NCBI GenBank assembly: GCA_963738025.1
Contig: CAVTWA010000011.1
Coordinates: 706,477 to 770,476, forward strand
Direction: 5' to 3'
Source of the DNA: 20CM-2-55-15 sp963738025
GTDB lineage: Bacteria; Acidobacteriota; Terriglobia; 20CM-2-55-15
Length of the DNA: 64,000 nucleotides
Positions within the stretch are counted from its first letter, which is position 1; each line of letters begins with the position of its first letter. Position numbers and translations under genes: made by a program. Of the stretch, positions 24,432-33,900 are shown piece after piece. The notes beneath the pieces are model-generated. The model was given only the letters and a program-made list of their open reading frames with translations, was not told the DNA's origin and made no database searches.

Positions 24432-24994
24432 TGGGCCGGCGCGCTAAAGAGCTTGCTCTGCAAGCGGTGGGCTTTCTCCAGATGCATCTGCAGTTCTGGC
24501 AGCAGGTCCTCCGCATATTTCTTAACATCGCTATCCTGGGCTATTTGTGCCTGGTCCTGACACATTTCGATCGCCTTCTGCTGGTCGGCGACCATCCGGT
24601 TGATGAATTCCCGGTCGAATTCAGGCCCGCTTAACCCGTTCATCATGTTGAGGTCTTTTTTAACGTCCGCCCGCGTCGTCGTGGGCTGGGAGACGTTTTT
24701 GTCCTTCATCAGATCGGTGAGATCTTCAAGCGCGCTCATATGATCACTTTGGATCATATTGGCGTAGTCGCGAACATCCTTGTTATCCGATTTCTGAAGC
24801 GCAAGGCGCGCCATATCGATCTCCGTAAGATCCGCCTCGGTGGTTTTCATCATGAAATCCTGCTCCGCCGGTGTAACCAGCGGCGGACGATTCTCGCGCG
24901 CTGCTTCAACGCTGCGACCGCGGCTGCAGCCGATCACGCTGACTGCAGCCAACAGCAACGCAGCCAAGACTTTAACTGGACGGTTCTCGATCAC
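24428..24994 (-). CDS. DUF4142 lipoprotein
   Basis: 188 residues starting at GTG 24994, preferred over GTG 25003 because GAGGTGG is then spaced correctly. The signal peptide has the lipobox SVIGC. The rest is a four-helix, ferritin-like DUF4142 domain (TPAEQDFMMKTTEADLTEID, NMIQSDHMSALEDLTDLM, FINRMVADQQKAIEMCQDQA, YAEDLLPELQMHLEKAHRLQ) with the usual His residues in the second and last helices. These proteins are periplasmic; their function is not known. A 20-residue membrane peptide is encoded 14 bp upstream on the same strand. Confidence 0.9.
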   Translation of the reverse strand: MIENRPVKVLAALLLAAVSVIGCSRGRSVEAARENRPPLVTPAEQDFMMKTTEADLTEIDMARLALQKSDNKDVRDYANMIQSDHMSALEDLTDLMKDKNVSQPTTTRADVKKDLNMMNGLSGPEFDREFINRMVADQQKAIEMCQDQAQIAQDSDVKKYAEDLLPELQMHLEKAHRLQSKLFSAPAH

Positions 24995-25007
24995 TAATCC
25001 CACCTCA

Positions 25008-25070
25008 TTAGCGATACAGCAGGAAAAAGATGATGAGGATTAAAATAATCAAGCCGATTGGTAAGTACAT
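25008..25070 (-). CDS. 20-residue single-pass membrane peptide
   Basis: From the ATG at 25068-25070 (minus strand) a 20-codon frame encodes one uninterrupted hydrophobic helix, starting MYLPIG and ending FFLLYR. A very strong ribosome binding site (AGAAGGAGGAC) lies 4-7 nt upstream, which argues that the peptide is made. It is immediately followed by the DUF4142 lipoprotein gene, probably in one transcript. Similar tiny membrane peptides (for example DUF3309) exist in other bacteria. Function unknown. Confidence 0.65.
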   Translation of the reverse strand: MYLPIGLIILILIIFFLLYR

Positions 25071-25178
25071 AAAAGTCCTCCTTCTGCTTATGACGCACAT
25101 AGCGTTCCAAGCCCAACAACGCGAGAATTCAATGCGTTGAGTAACGGAGTCCCGTCCAGACCGCGGTAAAATTCCCAT

Positions 25179-25889
25179 ATGCGGATCGTCACCTATAACA
25201 TCCACAAGGGGCGAGGAATGGACGGGCGGACGTCGATTAAACGAATTGCCAATGTGCTTTCGGGATTGAACGCCGACATTATCGCGCTTCAGGAAGTTTT
25301 TTCCGTTTGCGATCAGCAGCCTGGACAAGTGGAGGCGCTCGCCTCCGAATTAGGTCTGCACGCCTCATTCGGCCGGACGCGCAATCACAACGGACGGCCC
25401 TATGGAAATGCGATCCTGACACGCTGGCCGATCTTGTCTTGCCGGGAGATGGACATCTCCCGCGTCAATCGTGAGCGGCGCGGCTGTATCCGGGCCGATC
25501 TGAAAACTCCGGTCGGCACGCTGCATGTTTTCAACATTCATATGGGCACCAGCTATTTTGAGCGGCGTCATCAAGTGCGCAGGCTTCTTTCTTCGAAACA
25601 GATCGACGAGGAAATTTCAGGCCCTCGTGTGCTGGTGGGTGACTTCAATGAATGGACTCGAGGACTGACCACGCGGCTGCTGTCCGATAAATTCGAGAGT
25701 CTGAATCTCGAATTGCACATGAAGAAGCGCCGCAGCTATCCCGGCCTGCTGCCGCTTCTGCACCTGGATCACATCTATTTCGAACGGCCGCTGCACGTCG
25801 AAAGAGCCGAACTCATACGGACGCGCCTTTCAAAAATCGCCTCCGATCATCTTCCCCTGGTCGCGACATTCGGCTGGGGCGAGAAGTAG
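25179..25889 (+). CDS. Endonuclease/exonuclease/phosphatase-family hydrolase
   Basis: 236 residues with all EEP hallmarks: MRIVTYNIHKGRGMDG (Asn), IIALQEVFSVCD (metal-binding Glu), VFNIHMGTSYFERRHQVRRL, RVLVGDFNEWTRG (Asp and Asn) and the C-terminal IASDHLPLVATF (Asp-His). No signal peptide is present, so it is probably cytoplasmic. Substrates of this clade range from DNA to phospholipids, so specificity cannot be given. A longer relative lies at 49599-50816. Confidence 0.92.
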   Translation: MRIVTYNIHKGRGMDGRTSIKRIANVLSGLNADIIALQEVFSVCDQQPGQVEALASELGLHASFGRTRNHNGRPYGNAILTRWPILSCREMDISRVNRERRGCIRADLKTPVGTLHVFNIHMGTSYFERRHQVRRLLSSKQIDEEISGPRVLVGDFNEWTRGLTTRLLSDKFESLNLELHMKKRRSYPGLLPLLHLDHIYFERPLHVERAELIRTRLSKIASDHLPLVATFGWGEK

Positions 25890-25914
25890 TCGGGGCCGCA
25901 AAGCGGCGCATTGT

Positions 25915-25983
25915 AAAGGTTTGAATGTAGTGGATGCGATGTAAACCTGGTTTGGCAGTCCCCGCCTAACTTAGGCGGGGACT
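25915..25983. repeat. 39-bp repeat plus GC hairpin, left copy
   Basis: Positions 25915-25953 form a 39-bp sequence whose reverse complement recurs at 30820-30858 with a single difference. Directly beside it, AGTCCCCGCCTAA and TTAGGCGGGGACT (25957-25983) form a perfect 13-bp stem with a 1-nt loop. The hairpin overlaps the 3' end of the glutathione-peroxidase-like gene and encodes its last residues. Confidence 0.9.
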
Positions 25984-26601
25984 GGCTGAGCTCAGGTTGT
26001 CCTCGAATCCACTTCTCATAAGGCGGGGACTGTGGACGCTCGCACTACTTTGCGCCAATGCGGTTTCGATGGCTCCAACGAACTGCTTTGAATCGGGTTC
26101 GACGTCTGATTTGAACCGCCCGATGACTTCACCGTTACGGCCGACCAGAAATTTTTCGAAATTCCAGTCGATCGGACCCGGGGACTTGGGATATCCGGTC
26201 AAATATTTATACAAAGGCGCCTGTCCTGGTCCGTTCACGACGATCTTCGAAAACATATCGAACTCGACACCATAATTCTGCTTGCAGAACTGTGCGATTT
26301 CGCTGTTGGTTCCCGGCTCCTGTTGACCAAAATCGTTTGATGGAAAGCCGAGAATCCGGAGGCCCTTCGCCGCATATTTCTTATGGAGTTCTTCGAGCCC
26401 GGCATATTGAGGCGTAAAGCCGCACTGGCTTGCGACGTTCACCATGAGGACGACCTGTCCCTGGTACTTCGAGAGATCGACGGACTTGCCATCGATGCTG
26501 TTCATTGTGAAATTCAGAGCTGCTGGCACCTTCGCACCCCCGGCTGGCCTGGTTTGTGCACCGGCGACCATCGCCAGCACAACTGCAGTGAAAAGTTTCA
26601 T
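25966..26601 (-). CDS. Exported glutathione-peroxidase-like protein
   Basis: 211 residues: signal peptide (residues 1-16), then the GPx fold with the catalytic Cys in VNVASQCGFTPQYAGLEELH, LGFPSNDFGQQEPGTNSEIA (Gln) and PIDWNFEKFLVGRNGEVIGR (Trp, Asn). The Cys form uses thioredoxin or glutathione to reduce peroxides. Being exported, it would act in the periplasm. The last 20 or so residues are not part of the family and are encoded by the REP hairpin and its flank, so the natural stop seems to have been lost or moved by repeat insertion. Confidence 0.9.
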   Translation of the reverse strand: MKLFTAVVLAMVAGAQTRPAGGAKVPAALNFTMNSIDGKSVDLSKYQGQVVLMVNVASQCGFTPQYAGLEELHKKYAAKGLRILGFPSNDFGQQEPGTNSEIAQFCKQNYGVEFDMFSKIVVNGPGQAPLYKYLTGYPKSPGPIDWNFEKFLVGRNGEVIGRFKSDVEPDSKQFVGAIETALAQSSASVHSPRLMRSGFEDNLSSASPRLS

Positions 26602-26705
26602 GGTTACCCCCGTGCAGGTTTATGAAAGCATTAATGTTCCGGCAAGGCAAGGAAACACCATAGCAATGAAACCTCCAATCCATCTTTCCGTCTAAAATAG
26701 CGAAT

Positions 26706-27296
26706 ATGACGTTGAAAGAGCGATTGTATCGTTTTCGCTCGTTCTGGATCTTTCCGCTCATTGCGTTTCTACTGTTTTATTTCTCATTGCGCGGAGAGTC
26801 GAAAAGGTCCCTGGGCGGAGTCCTGGCATTTTTCGCCGCCGGCCTGGTGCTCTGGACGCTGCTGGAATACGCTCTGCACCGCTTTCTTTTTCACGTTCAG
26901 GTGCCGATCCGGAATCCTCGTCTCCGCGATCTTGTAAACGCTTCGCACATGTCGCATCACGCGTCACCTCGTGACCCTGAAAAAGTTCTCGTTCACCCGG
27001 GATACGGGCTGGTAATTTCCGCGGTTATTTATGCGGTTATTTTTGCAATATGCCGCAGCGCTCTTTCAACTGCAGCAATCATGGCGGGCATCTGGGCCGG
27101 ATTTCTCTACTACGAAGCCGTCCACTATCGCGTACATTTCAGCCTGTCGCCGTCGGGCTTGATTGCACGGCAGCGCCGGTCGCACTTTTACCATCATTTC
27201 ACGAATAACAAGCGATGCTTCGGCGTGACGTCTCCGCTGTGGGACTACGTTTTTGGCACCACTCTTCTGGATAAGCCACGGATTGAACGGATTTAA
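26706..27296 (+). CDS. Sterol desaturase/fatty acid hydroxylase family protein
   Basis: 196 residues with four hydrophobic segments and the clustered His boxes of di-iron membrane hydroxylases: HRFLFH, HMSHHASP, HYRVHF and HFYHHF. This is the layout of fatty acid 2-hydroxylases and carotenoid hydroxylases. The last seven residues (KPRIERI) and the stop codon are encoded by the palindromic repeat copy at 27269-27329, so the gene has acquired its end from the repeat. Substrate unknown, probably a membrane lipid. Confidence 0.9.
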   Translation: MTLKERLYRFRSFWIFPLIAFLLFYFSLRGESKRSLGGVLAFFAAGLVLWTLLEYALHRFLFHVQVPIRNPRLRDLVNASHMSHHASPRDPEKVLVHPGYGLVISAVIYAVIFAICRSALSTAAIMAGIWAGFLYYEAVHYRVHFSLSPSGLIARQRRSHFYHHFTNNKRCFGVTSPLWDYVFGTTLLDKPRIERI

Positions 27297-27329
27297 CGGA
27301 TTGAAATCCGTTAAATCCGTGGCTTATCC
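27269..27329. repeat. Long palindromic repeat, copy 3
   Basis: Arms begin GGATAAGCCACGGATT and end with AATCCGTGGCTTATCC. All ACGAATT steps of copies 1 and 2 appear here as ACGGATT, with matching changes on the other arm, so pairing is kept. The left arm has one 9-bp step more than the right. It separates two convergent genes and supplies the stop of the hydroxylase gene. Confidence 0.9.
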
Positions 27330-27340
27330 AATCCTTCAGA

Positions 27341-29050
27341 CTATGAGGGGTTTCGCGATTTGAATGCCGTCTGTTTGGCTTCCTTGAGCTTCTCCTCGAG
27401 AGCGGCGATTTGTTTCCTGGCACGACGCCCTTCCCTTTCCAGGTCTTCAAGGGCATCCTGATGCTTCCGTTCCAAGCGCACGTTGAGACGGACCGCCTCC
27501 TCGAGCTTTTCCTCCAGATGATTGCGCACCTCGGCTGCAGCCTGTTTGCGGCCCGCTTCCTGAGCCTCGGGAATAGCCTGTTCCAGCTGTGCGACGCGAA
27601 AATTCAAGCGCTGGCGCTCGGAGGCCAGTTCACTGGTGAGCGATTGAATCTCCTGCTCCAGACGCTGCCGGTCACGATTGACTTCGGCAATCTGGGGCTC
27701 ATACTGGGCGTGTAATTCCTGAAAGATCTCGGCGCGCACGACGTCCGTAGAACGTTGCAGGTCCGTTTCGAGCTTCCTGATTTTCAACTTGAGCTGTTCG
27801 CGTTCGGTATGCCATTGGATCTTTGCGTCTTCGAACTCGCTTTCCCAGTGAGCCGCGGGCTTTCCGGCAGGCGAGGCGGAGCCGGCGGGACCTTTGCCCA
27901 ACTTTGCCAGAATGGCGCGGCGTGCGGCCTCTTTTCTTTCCTCGGAGCGGGCGCCTGCGTTTTTCAGCCGCTCGAGTTCCGTGGTCAGGCGTTTCCGCTC
28001 GCCTTCCCATTGCAACTGCCAATCCTGCCTGGCCTCGGCGAGGCGGATTTCGACCTGCTCGCGTACAACCATTGCGAAGCGTGCCGGATTGTTGGAGCGT
28101 TCCATCGCCTCCACAACCGTGGCCTGCATACCCGCAATCTGCGCCTTCAGGTTATTTCTCTCGGCCTCAAACTTCTGCTGTGCAATAGAGAGGTCGTGTT
28201 CGAGTTGCTCCCGCGCGCGAGTCGCCTCGTCCAGTTGAAAGCGCATTTCGGACTGCAAATCCTGGGACAGCTGTTCCTTGGCGCCGGCCCTGGCGCGCTC
28301 GACCGCCTCTTCGAGGTGCTCGATTTGCGCGACTAAGTTGCGCCGCTCGGCACGCCATTGATCGGTGGCCGTTTCGTATTGTTCATCGAGTTCAGTGTGC
28401 TGTTTCCTGGATTCTTTAAGCAGCTTCTCATAGCGGGACGTCAGCTCTGCAATAAGCTGCTGCGTTGCGGATTCCGACCATGCCACCGCATAAAGATCGA
28501 TCGGCTCGTCCTTTCCTCTTATCTCGGCACGTCCCAGGTTGGCGCAGCCGAAACCGGCGGATTGTGCCGCTTCAACCATGCGGTGGGAGATCAGAATTTG
28601 TCCCGGCTCCGCCTGATGCTGGATGCGGGAGGCAGCATTGACCACGTCGCCAAACACGTCATCGTCCGTTATGATGCCCGGCCCCTGATGCAGGCCGATC
28701 CGTATCCTGATCTGCTCGATTTCTTCCCGGCCCTGGCGATCTTTGGCGAGCGCGCGCTGCATCCCTACGGCGGCCCGGATGCCATTGGCGGCATCGTCAA
28801 ACTTCGCAAGAATTGCATCGCCGATCTTTTTGATGACGCAGCCGCCTTCCAACTCGATGACTGGAAACAACAGGCCATTATGCCGGCTGATCATCGCCAT
28901 GTATTTGATGTCGCCCTCCTGCTCTGCATAAGCCGTCGAGCCCTTGATGTCGCTGAAGAGGATCGTCATTTCGGTTGGTTTGATCGTCTCAACCTCCCGA
29001 TCCGACTGGGTGGGTGTTTCCAGGGGTTCCTCGAGTTTGTCCTTTTCCAT
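27341..29050 (-). CDS. Class III adenylate/guanylate cyclase with long coiled coil
   Basis: 569 residues from the ATG at 29050. Residues 25-200 are a class III cyclase homology domain, with metal-binding Asp in MTILFSDIKGSTAYAEQEGD and in IKKIGDAILAKFDDAANGIR and the NAASRIQ helix. Residues 205-565 are almost entirely coiled coil, rich in Glu, Arg, Ala and Gln. The protein lacks membrane segments. A TATAAT-like -10 box (29067-29072, minus strand) lies about 17 nt upstream of the ATG, so the leader is very short. The coiled coil may cause oligomerisation or tether the enzyme to a partner. Confidence 0.88.
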   Translation of the reverse strand: MEKDKLEEPLETPTQSDREVETIKPTEMTILFSDIKGSTAYAEQEGDIKYMAMISRHNGLLFPVIELEGGCVIKKIGDAILAKFDDAANGIRAAVGMQRALAKDRQGREEIEQIRIRIGLHQGPGIITDDDVFGDVVNAASRIQHQAEPGQILISHRMVEAAQSAGFGCANLGRAEIRGKDEPIDLYAVAWSESATQQLIAELTSRYEKLLKESRKQHTELDEQYETATDQWRAERRNLVAQIEHLEEAVERARAGAKEQLSQDLQSEMRFQLDEATRAREQLEHDLSIAQQKFEAERNNLKAQIAGMQATVVEAMERSNNPARFAMVVREQVEIRLAEARQDWQLQWEGERKRLTTELERLKNAGARSEERKEAARRAILAKLGKGPAGSASPAGKPAAHWESEFEDAKIQWHTEREQLKLKIRKLETDLQRSTDVVRAEIFQELHAQYEPQIAEVNRDRQRLEQEIQSLTSELASERQRLNFRVAQLEQAIPEAQEAGRKQAAAEVRNHLEEKLEEAVRLNVRLERKHQDALEDLEREGRRARKQIAALEEKLKEAKQTAFKSRNPS

Positions 29051-29083
29051 AGCCAACGGGGGTGGATTATAACAAAAGGCCAC

Positions 29084-30727
29084 TTAGAGTGATCCGCCGA
29101 TGTCGGCCGGCAATAGGATCCGTCGAATCAATGCGATGGGAACGCCGCCTTGCCTGACAAACTCGTCGTGAAAATCCTTGAGATTGTAATTCGCCGCCTT
29201 CGCCGCCCGGTAATCCTCGCGCAGCTTGTAGATTTGAAGTTTTCCCAGGGTGTAGTAGAGATAGGTCGGATTGTAAGCGCCTCTACGCGCCTCCTCATAT
29301 GCATTCGCGGGCTCCTGAAATGCCTTCTCCTGAAAGAACCGTGCACCTTGCTCCACCGTCCAACCGGCAGTGTGAAGCTTGATACCGACAACGTAGCGCG
29401 CGTCGCGGAGCAGCGCTTCCTGGAGTTGCGCAAGACGGATCTTCGGATCGCCGGCGCCGAAGCCTTCCTCGATCATCATCTGCTCGGCGTAGTGTGCCCA
29501 TCCTTCAACGTTCGAACTGCAATACAGGACCTTGCGTGTCTTGGTCGGGAATTGCTTCGCGTTCAGGAACTGAACGTAATGTCCTGGATACGCCTCATGG
29601 ATCGTGATGACCTTCATCACTGGACTGTTAAATGCACGGAGATGTTCGTCCTTGTGCTTCGCATCCCAGTCCTTCTCGGTAGGCGTCACATAATAAAAAG
29701 CCTCGGTCGCCTTGTCTTCATAAGGACCAGGCGTATCCATTAAAGCAAATGCTCCCGACCTCGCATACGGAGGGGTGTCGGTGATAATCGGACGTACTTC
29801 CGAAGCGATGGTGACGATCTGTCTGTTTTTGATGAACTCAATGATCCCTTCGACCGTCTCCCTGGCATCCGGAATCAAGGTGGCTTCGCTGGGATGATCG
29901 TTGGAAAGGGATTTCATGACCTCCATGGGAGGCTGCGCAGGATCGATCTCGCGGGCAGTCTCGACGAAATCACGGTAGTCTTTCTCCAGGTTTGCCTCAC
30001 CGATAGCCAATAACCGGTCCAGAGGCGTATCGACCATTTCTTCGTACAACAGCTTCTTTGAAAAAAGCTCGGCTCCGATGGCGTAGTTTCCCTTCGATTG
30101 CGGGAGAAGCGTTTGCTCCAGCCAGGTCGAAGCATTCTCGAACGATTTCGCAGCCGCATCATTCGCTTGATTGAAATCCGACAGGAGCGCGGCATCCGTT
30201 CCCGCAGCTGTGTTCGCCCAGGCCGTGACGTCGTCTCTAAAGAATCCGACCGAGCCATGCGCTATCCGGAAAGCAAGGTCCGTGAACTCGTGCGGGGGAT
30301 TCTCGATATTCGCCTTCATCGCCTCCAGCAGCGCCGGTACGGCCCTCAATCGGGCTGTAACCGATCGCAATCGTTCTGCGGGCGGCGCAAATTTCCGCTT
30401 CATCAAGGAGTCGATGGAACTTCCCGGCAGCTCGACGTAGTGCATGGGATTATGGCGCCACGTCTGTAACGTCTCGAGATCGAGCAGTTCGGCATGGATC
30501 TGGCTGTCAAGGATCCGGGCGTCGATGTCGTCCGCCGGTTCCAGCTTGCCGTTTCGAACATTGGCCAGCCGGGCCTGGAGTTCCTTTAGTTTGTCGATCC
30601 GCGAGCGAATTGCCGAAGCCGATAAGTCTTCGAGCTGCGAATCATATTCATGAAAACCGGTTGCCGTCGCAGTGGATGGACTCCATTCAAACAGGGCCCG
30701 GAAGTAGTCATCGGCGAATGAAAACAT
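29084..30727 (-). CDS. DUF885-family metallopeptidase
   Basis: 547 residues starting MFSFADDYFRALFEW at 30727, preferred because AAGGA lies about 9 nt upstream. It is the DUF885 fold (gluzincin-like, related to M32/M3 peptidases) with the zinc motif VITIHEAYPGHYVQFLNAKQ, the later Glu in VEGWAHYAEQMMIEEGF, and ARRGAYNPTYLYYTLGKLQI. No signal peptide is visible. Members are thought to cleave peptides; the substrate is unknown. It is upstream of, and co-directional with, the cyclase gene (34-bp gap), possibly co-transcribed. Confidence 0.9.
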   Translation of the reverse strand: MFSFADDYFRALFEWSPSTATATGFHEYDSQLEDLSASAIRSRIDKLKELQARLANVRNGKLEPADDIDARILDSQIHAELLDLETLQTWRHNPMHYVELPGSSIDSLMKRKFAPPAERLRSVTARLRAVPALLEAMKANIENPPHEFTDLAFRIAHGSVGFFRDDVTAWANTAAGTDAALLSDFNQANDAAAKSFENASTWLEQTLLPQSKGNYAIGAELFSKKLLYEEMVDTPLDRLLAIGEANLEKDYRDFVETAREIDPAQPPMEVMKSLSNDHPSEATLIPDARETVEGIIEFIKNRQIVTIASEVRPIITDTPPYARSGAFALMDTPGPYEDKATEAFYYVTPTEKDWDAKHKDEHLRAFNSPVMKVITIHEAYPGHYVQFLNAKQFPTKTRKVLYCSSNVEGWAHYAEQMMIEEGFGAGDPKIRLAQLQEALLRDARYVVGIKLHTAGWTVEQGARFFQEKAFQEPANAYEEARRGAYNPTYLYYTLGKLQIYKLREDYRAAKAANYNLKDFHDEFVRQGGVPIALIRRILLPADIGGSL

Positions 30728-30745
30728 GATTGCGTATCCTTGCAA

Positions 30746-30900
30746 GATTGTCAGGCGCGGTCACAGACCAGAGCACATTCCCCGCCTAAGTTAGGCGGGG
30801 AATGGTTACACCGTTCACCAAACCAGGTTTACATGGCATCCACTACATTCAAACCTTTAGAAGCCGCCACTCCGCTTGTCACAGACGCACCTACAACACT
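30746..30900. repeat. Composite repeat region
   Basis: It contains a half GCGGTC repeat (around 30757), the perfect 13-bp-arm hairpin ATTCCCCGCCTAA / TTAGGCGGGGAAT (30777-30803), and the 39-bp sequence at 30820-30858 that is the inverted partner of 25915-25953. The order of modules mirrors the left copy. It separates the DUF885 gene from the end of the giant propeller gene. Confidence 0.9.
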
Positions 30901-33900
30901 TTATCGTACCGTGAGGCTCAATGGTTGGCCAGACTGGCTATAAAACTGGAGTGATCCTGACGGGCTCTGGTTCGCGTTCCCGTTGAATAGAATGAACTGG
31001 GTGGTAAATCCGCCGCCGTCGGCAAAATGCGGAAAGAACAGGGCGGACGTGACCGGCGGATCCGCTTCAATCGTGGGCTGCGTCGTCGCAATCAGAAAAT
31101 CGCCGCGTTCGTTATACCTTCCGCGAAGGCCGACGACGGAAATCCCCCCTGGAGACGTCGTCGAAACGCGTAACACGCCCTGAAACGGACTGAACAGAGT
31201 GCTCAGGCCCTGCACCTGGTTCAAAAACATCGCCACCTGGCTGTTGGCAGGAACCGTGGCCGAACCGGTCAATCCTGTCGGGGCGCCATTCAGCGTATTT
31301 AATTCGAACAGCACATCGGCTGGACTTGCCGAGGGATTAGCCACGGCTATACCGGTTTCGATGGATCCGATCCGTTGAGGAGTGCCTGACGATTCCGCAT
31401 ACAGACGAAACGCGGTGGAAAGGGGCAAGGCAGGCACTCCCGTTTGCATTACAGTGATGCCGCCGTTCTTGAACGAGAAGACAGCGATGCCCGACGGCGC
31501 GTTGCTTCCCGCAGACGGCACGACACGAACCGAACCTGTGACTACCGTCGTGCCAAGACCGGAAGTCGCCACGTTCACCGAGCTTTTCCCGGCAATGGAG
31601 TAGTTTTGTGCCGGAGCCGAAGCAAACTGAATAGAACCCGTCATTGGCGCATCCGTGGGATTGACGAGCAGCATCTGAGTTGTCCAGCCGGCACCGTCCG
31701 CGAAATGCGGAAATAAAATAGCCCCATTCGTTGCAGGAAGCGCCAGGTCGGCAACCGGCAGTGTCGTAATCAGAAACTCGGATCGTTCATTCGTAAAGCC
31801 GCGCAAAGCAATGACCGCGATCGGCGAAGATGCCGAAAACGTGAATGTACCTGTAAAGGATGACCCTGCATTGAACGGCGCTTCATTTAAAAATGCAGCC
31901 GTCTGGCTGTTCGCGGCAATGGTCGTTGATCCAGTCCCCGTGGTTTGACCGTTTTGATCTGTAAAGTAAAAAGTCAGAGTCGATGGCGCGCTGCCCGGAT
32001 TTGCAATCGCCAGTCCGGTATTCACCGGGCCCGCCGCTTCGGCATAAATACGGCCCGAAGTGATCAATGGCGATGCGGGCACCGCCGCTTCGCTGACGAG
32101 AACGCCATTTTCGTGGTAGCCAAAGATCGCCAGTCCTGACGGCGTCGTACTTCCCGCGGCCGGCTGAATCCGGCCGTAGCCTGCAGTTATAGCGGAACCG
32201 GCGCCTTGCGACGTTGTCGAGACGCCTCCTCGCGGCGCTATCGAGTAGTCAAGCGTGTTTCCTTCACTGATCTTTGCCACGAAGGCATCGCTCAGGCCCG
32301 GTTGAAAGGCCAGCAGCGCCGATGGCGTGGTCTGGAAATCACTCGAGGATGTCGATCCCACCACGTACGCATTTCCGTTTGAATCAAGGGCCACCCCAGT
32401 GCCGAAATCACTGTTGCTGCCCCCAAGATAGGTCGCGTAAAGAATTGAAGATCCCGCCGGATTCAACTTGGCCACGAAAGCATCCGTCACCGCGTCGGAA
32501 CCGCCGGCAAACACGGCTTGCAGCGCGTCCGCGGTTGGAATGTTCATCGAACTCGTGTTGCCGGCAACATAAACGTCGCCGAGAGCATCGACTGCGATCG
32601 CATTGGCCGCATCGTCGGCATATCCGCCGAAATAGGTGGCGTAGACCAGCGCTCCGGAAGGGTTCCACTTCGCAACAAACGCGTCGGTATCTCCGGCCGT
32701 TGCGGCATATACCGCCGTTCCGCTGTCCCCGGGATCTGCTCTCAGAACGGTAACCCGTGCGGTGGACGGACCTGTCGGTGTCCAGGTAATGCCGTCCGTG
32801 CTCCTGTAAACCCTGCCGAAATTACCTTGAGCGATGGCTGCATACAGAGTGCCGGCGGCAGCATCCACCGTCAATGCGCTCACCTGCGCTCCGGCACTCG
32901 AACTCGGTATGCCACTATTGGCGGCGAGCCAGAATGCTCCACCGTTCAAGCTTCGGAAAATGCCAACTGAATTGGTGGCTGCGTAAAGCAGTTTTGGATT
33001 GTGCGCGTCGATAGCGATCGCATTCACGTTGGGATCCAGCAACCCGCCATTCGCTGAATTCCAGTTCGAACCGCCGTCCGTGGATTTGTATATTCCGCTA
33101 CCAGTCGCTGAATAAATGGCAGGCGTCGTGGAGTCGATAACGATGCTTCGCACCGATGACGCCGGTAAACCGTTATTGACCGGCGTCCAGGTCGCGCCGG
33201 CGTCCGTAGTCTTATAGACGCCATTCGCGTCGGTGCCGGCATAGACAGTCGTCTGAACCAGGGGATCCACAGCCAGAGCGGTAACGAAAACGTTGTTGAG
33301 CGGCGTGGCCGACCAGCTCTTGGCTCCATCCGTGCTTTTAAAAACGCCGCCGGCTCGCGTCCCGGCATAAATAGCGCCGCCCGGTCTCGAATCGGTGGCG
33401 AGCGCGTGAATGCGCGGATCGGGGATGCCGGTGCTGCTGCTGACCCAGGTCGCACCGCCATCCGTACTTGTAAAAAGGCCTCCGGAGATTTGATCATCAC
33501 CGCCCGCATACAGTGGAACGGGCCCCGCAGCTCCCGGTCCGTGCGGCGAAGTTGCCAGCGCGTAGACCGAACCCAGACGGATCCCCGTGCTCGATGCCTT
33601 CCACGTGACGGCGCCATCGTTTGATCGAAACAACGAACCGCCGGCAAAATTGCTCTGGAGGGCTCCAGCGGTGGTTGAAAGATCGACGGATGCCGTCTGC
33701 CCCGCGACGTAGACATTTCCTGCACTGTCGACGGCGATGGCATTTCCAGCATCGTCCTTGCCGCCCCGCAGGAACTGCGTGTAGACCAGGGCACTCCCTG
33801 CCGCATTCAACTTCGCGACAAAAACATCAGTTCCCGTCGCTGTCGTGGACGGCGTCGCACCGGTGATGTAAGCATTCCCCGACGAATCCGCCGCGATCCC

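Noticed and set aside
24965..25003. GTG at 25003 as start of the DUF4142 gene
   Set aside because: The GTG at 24994 has a properly spaced GAGGTGG; the earlier one has none.
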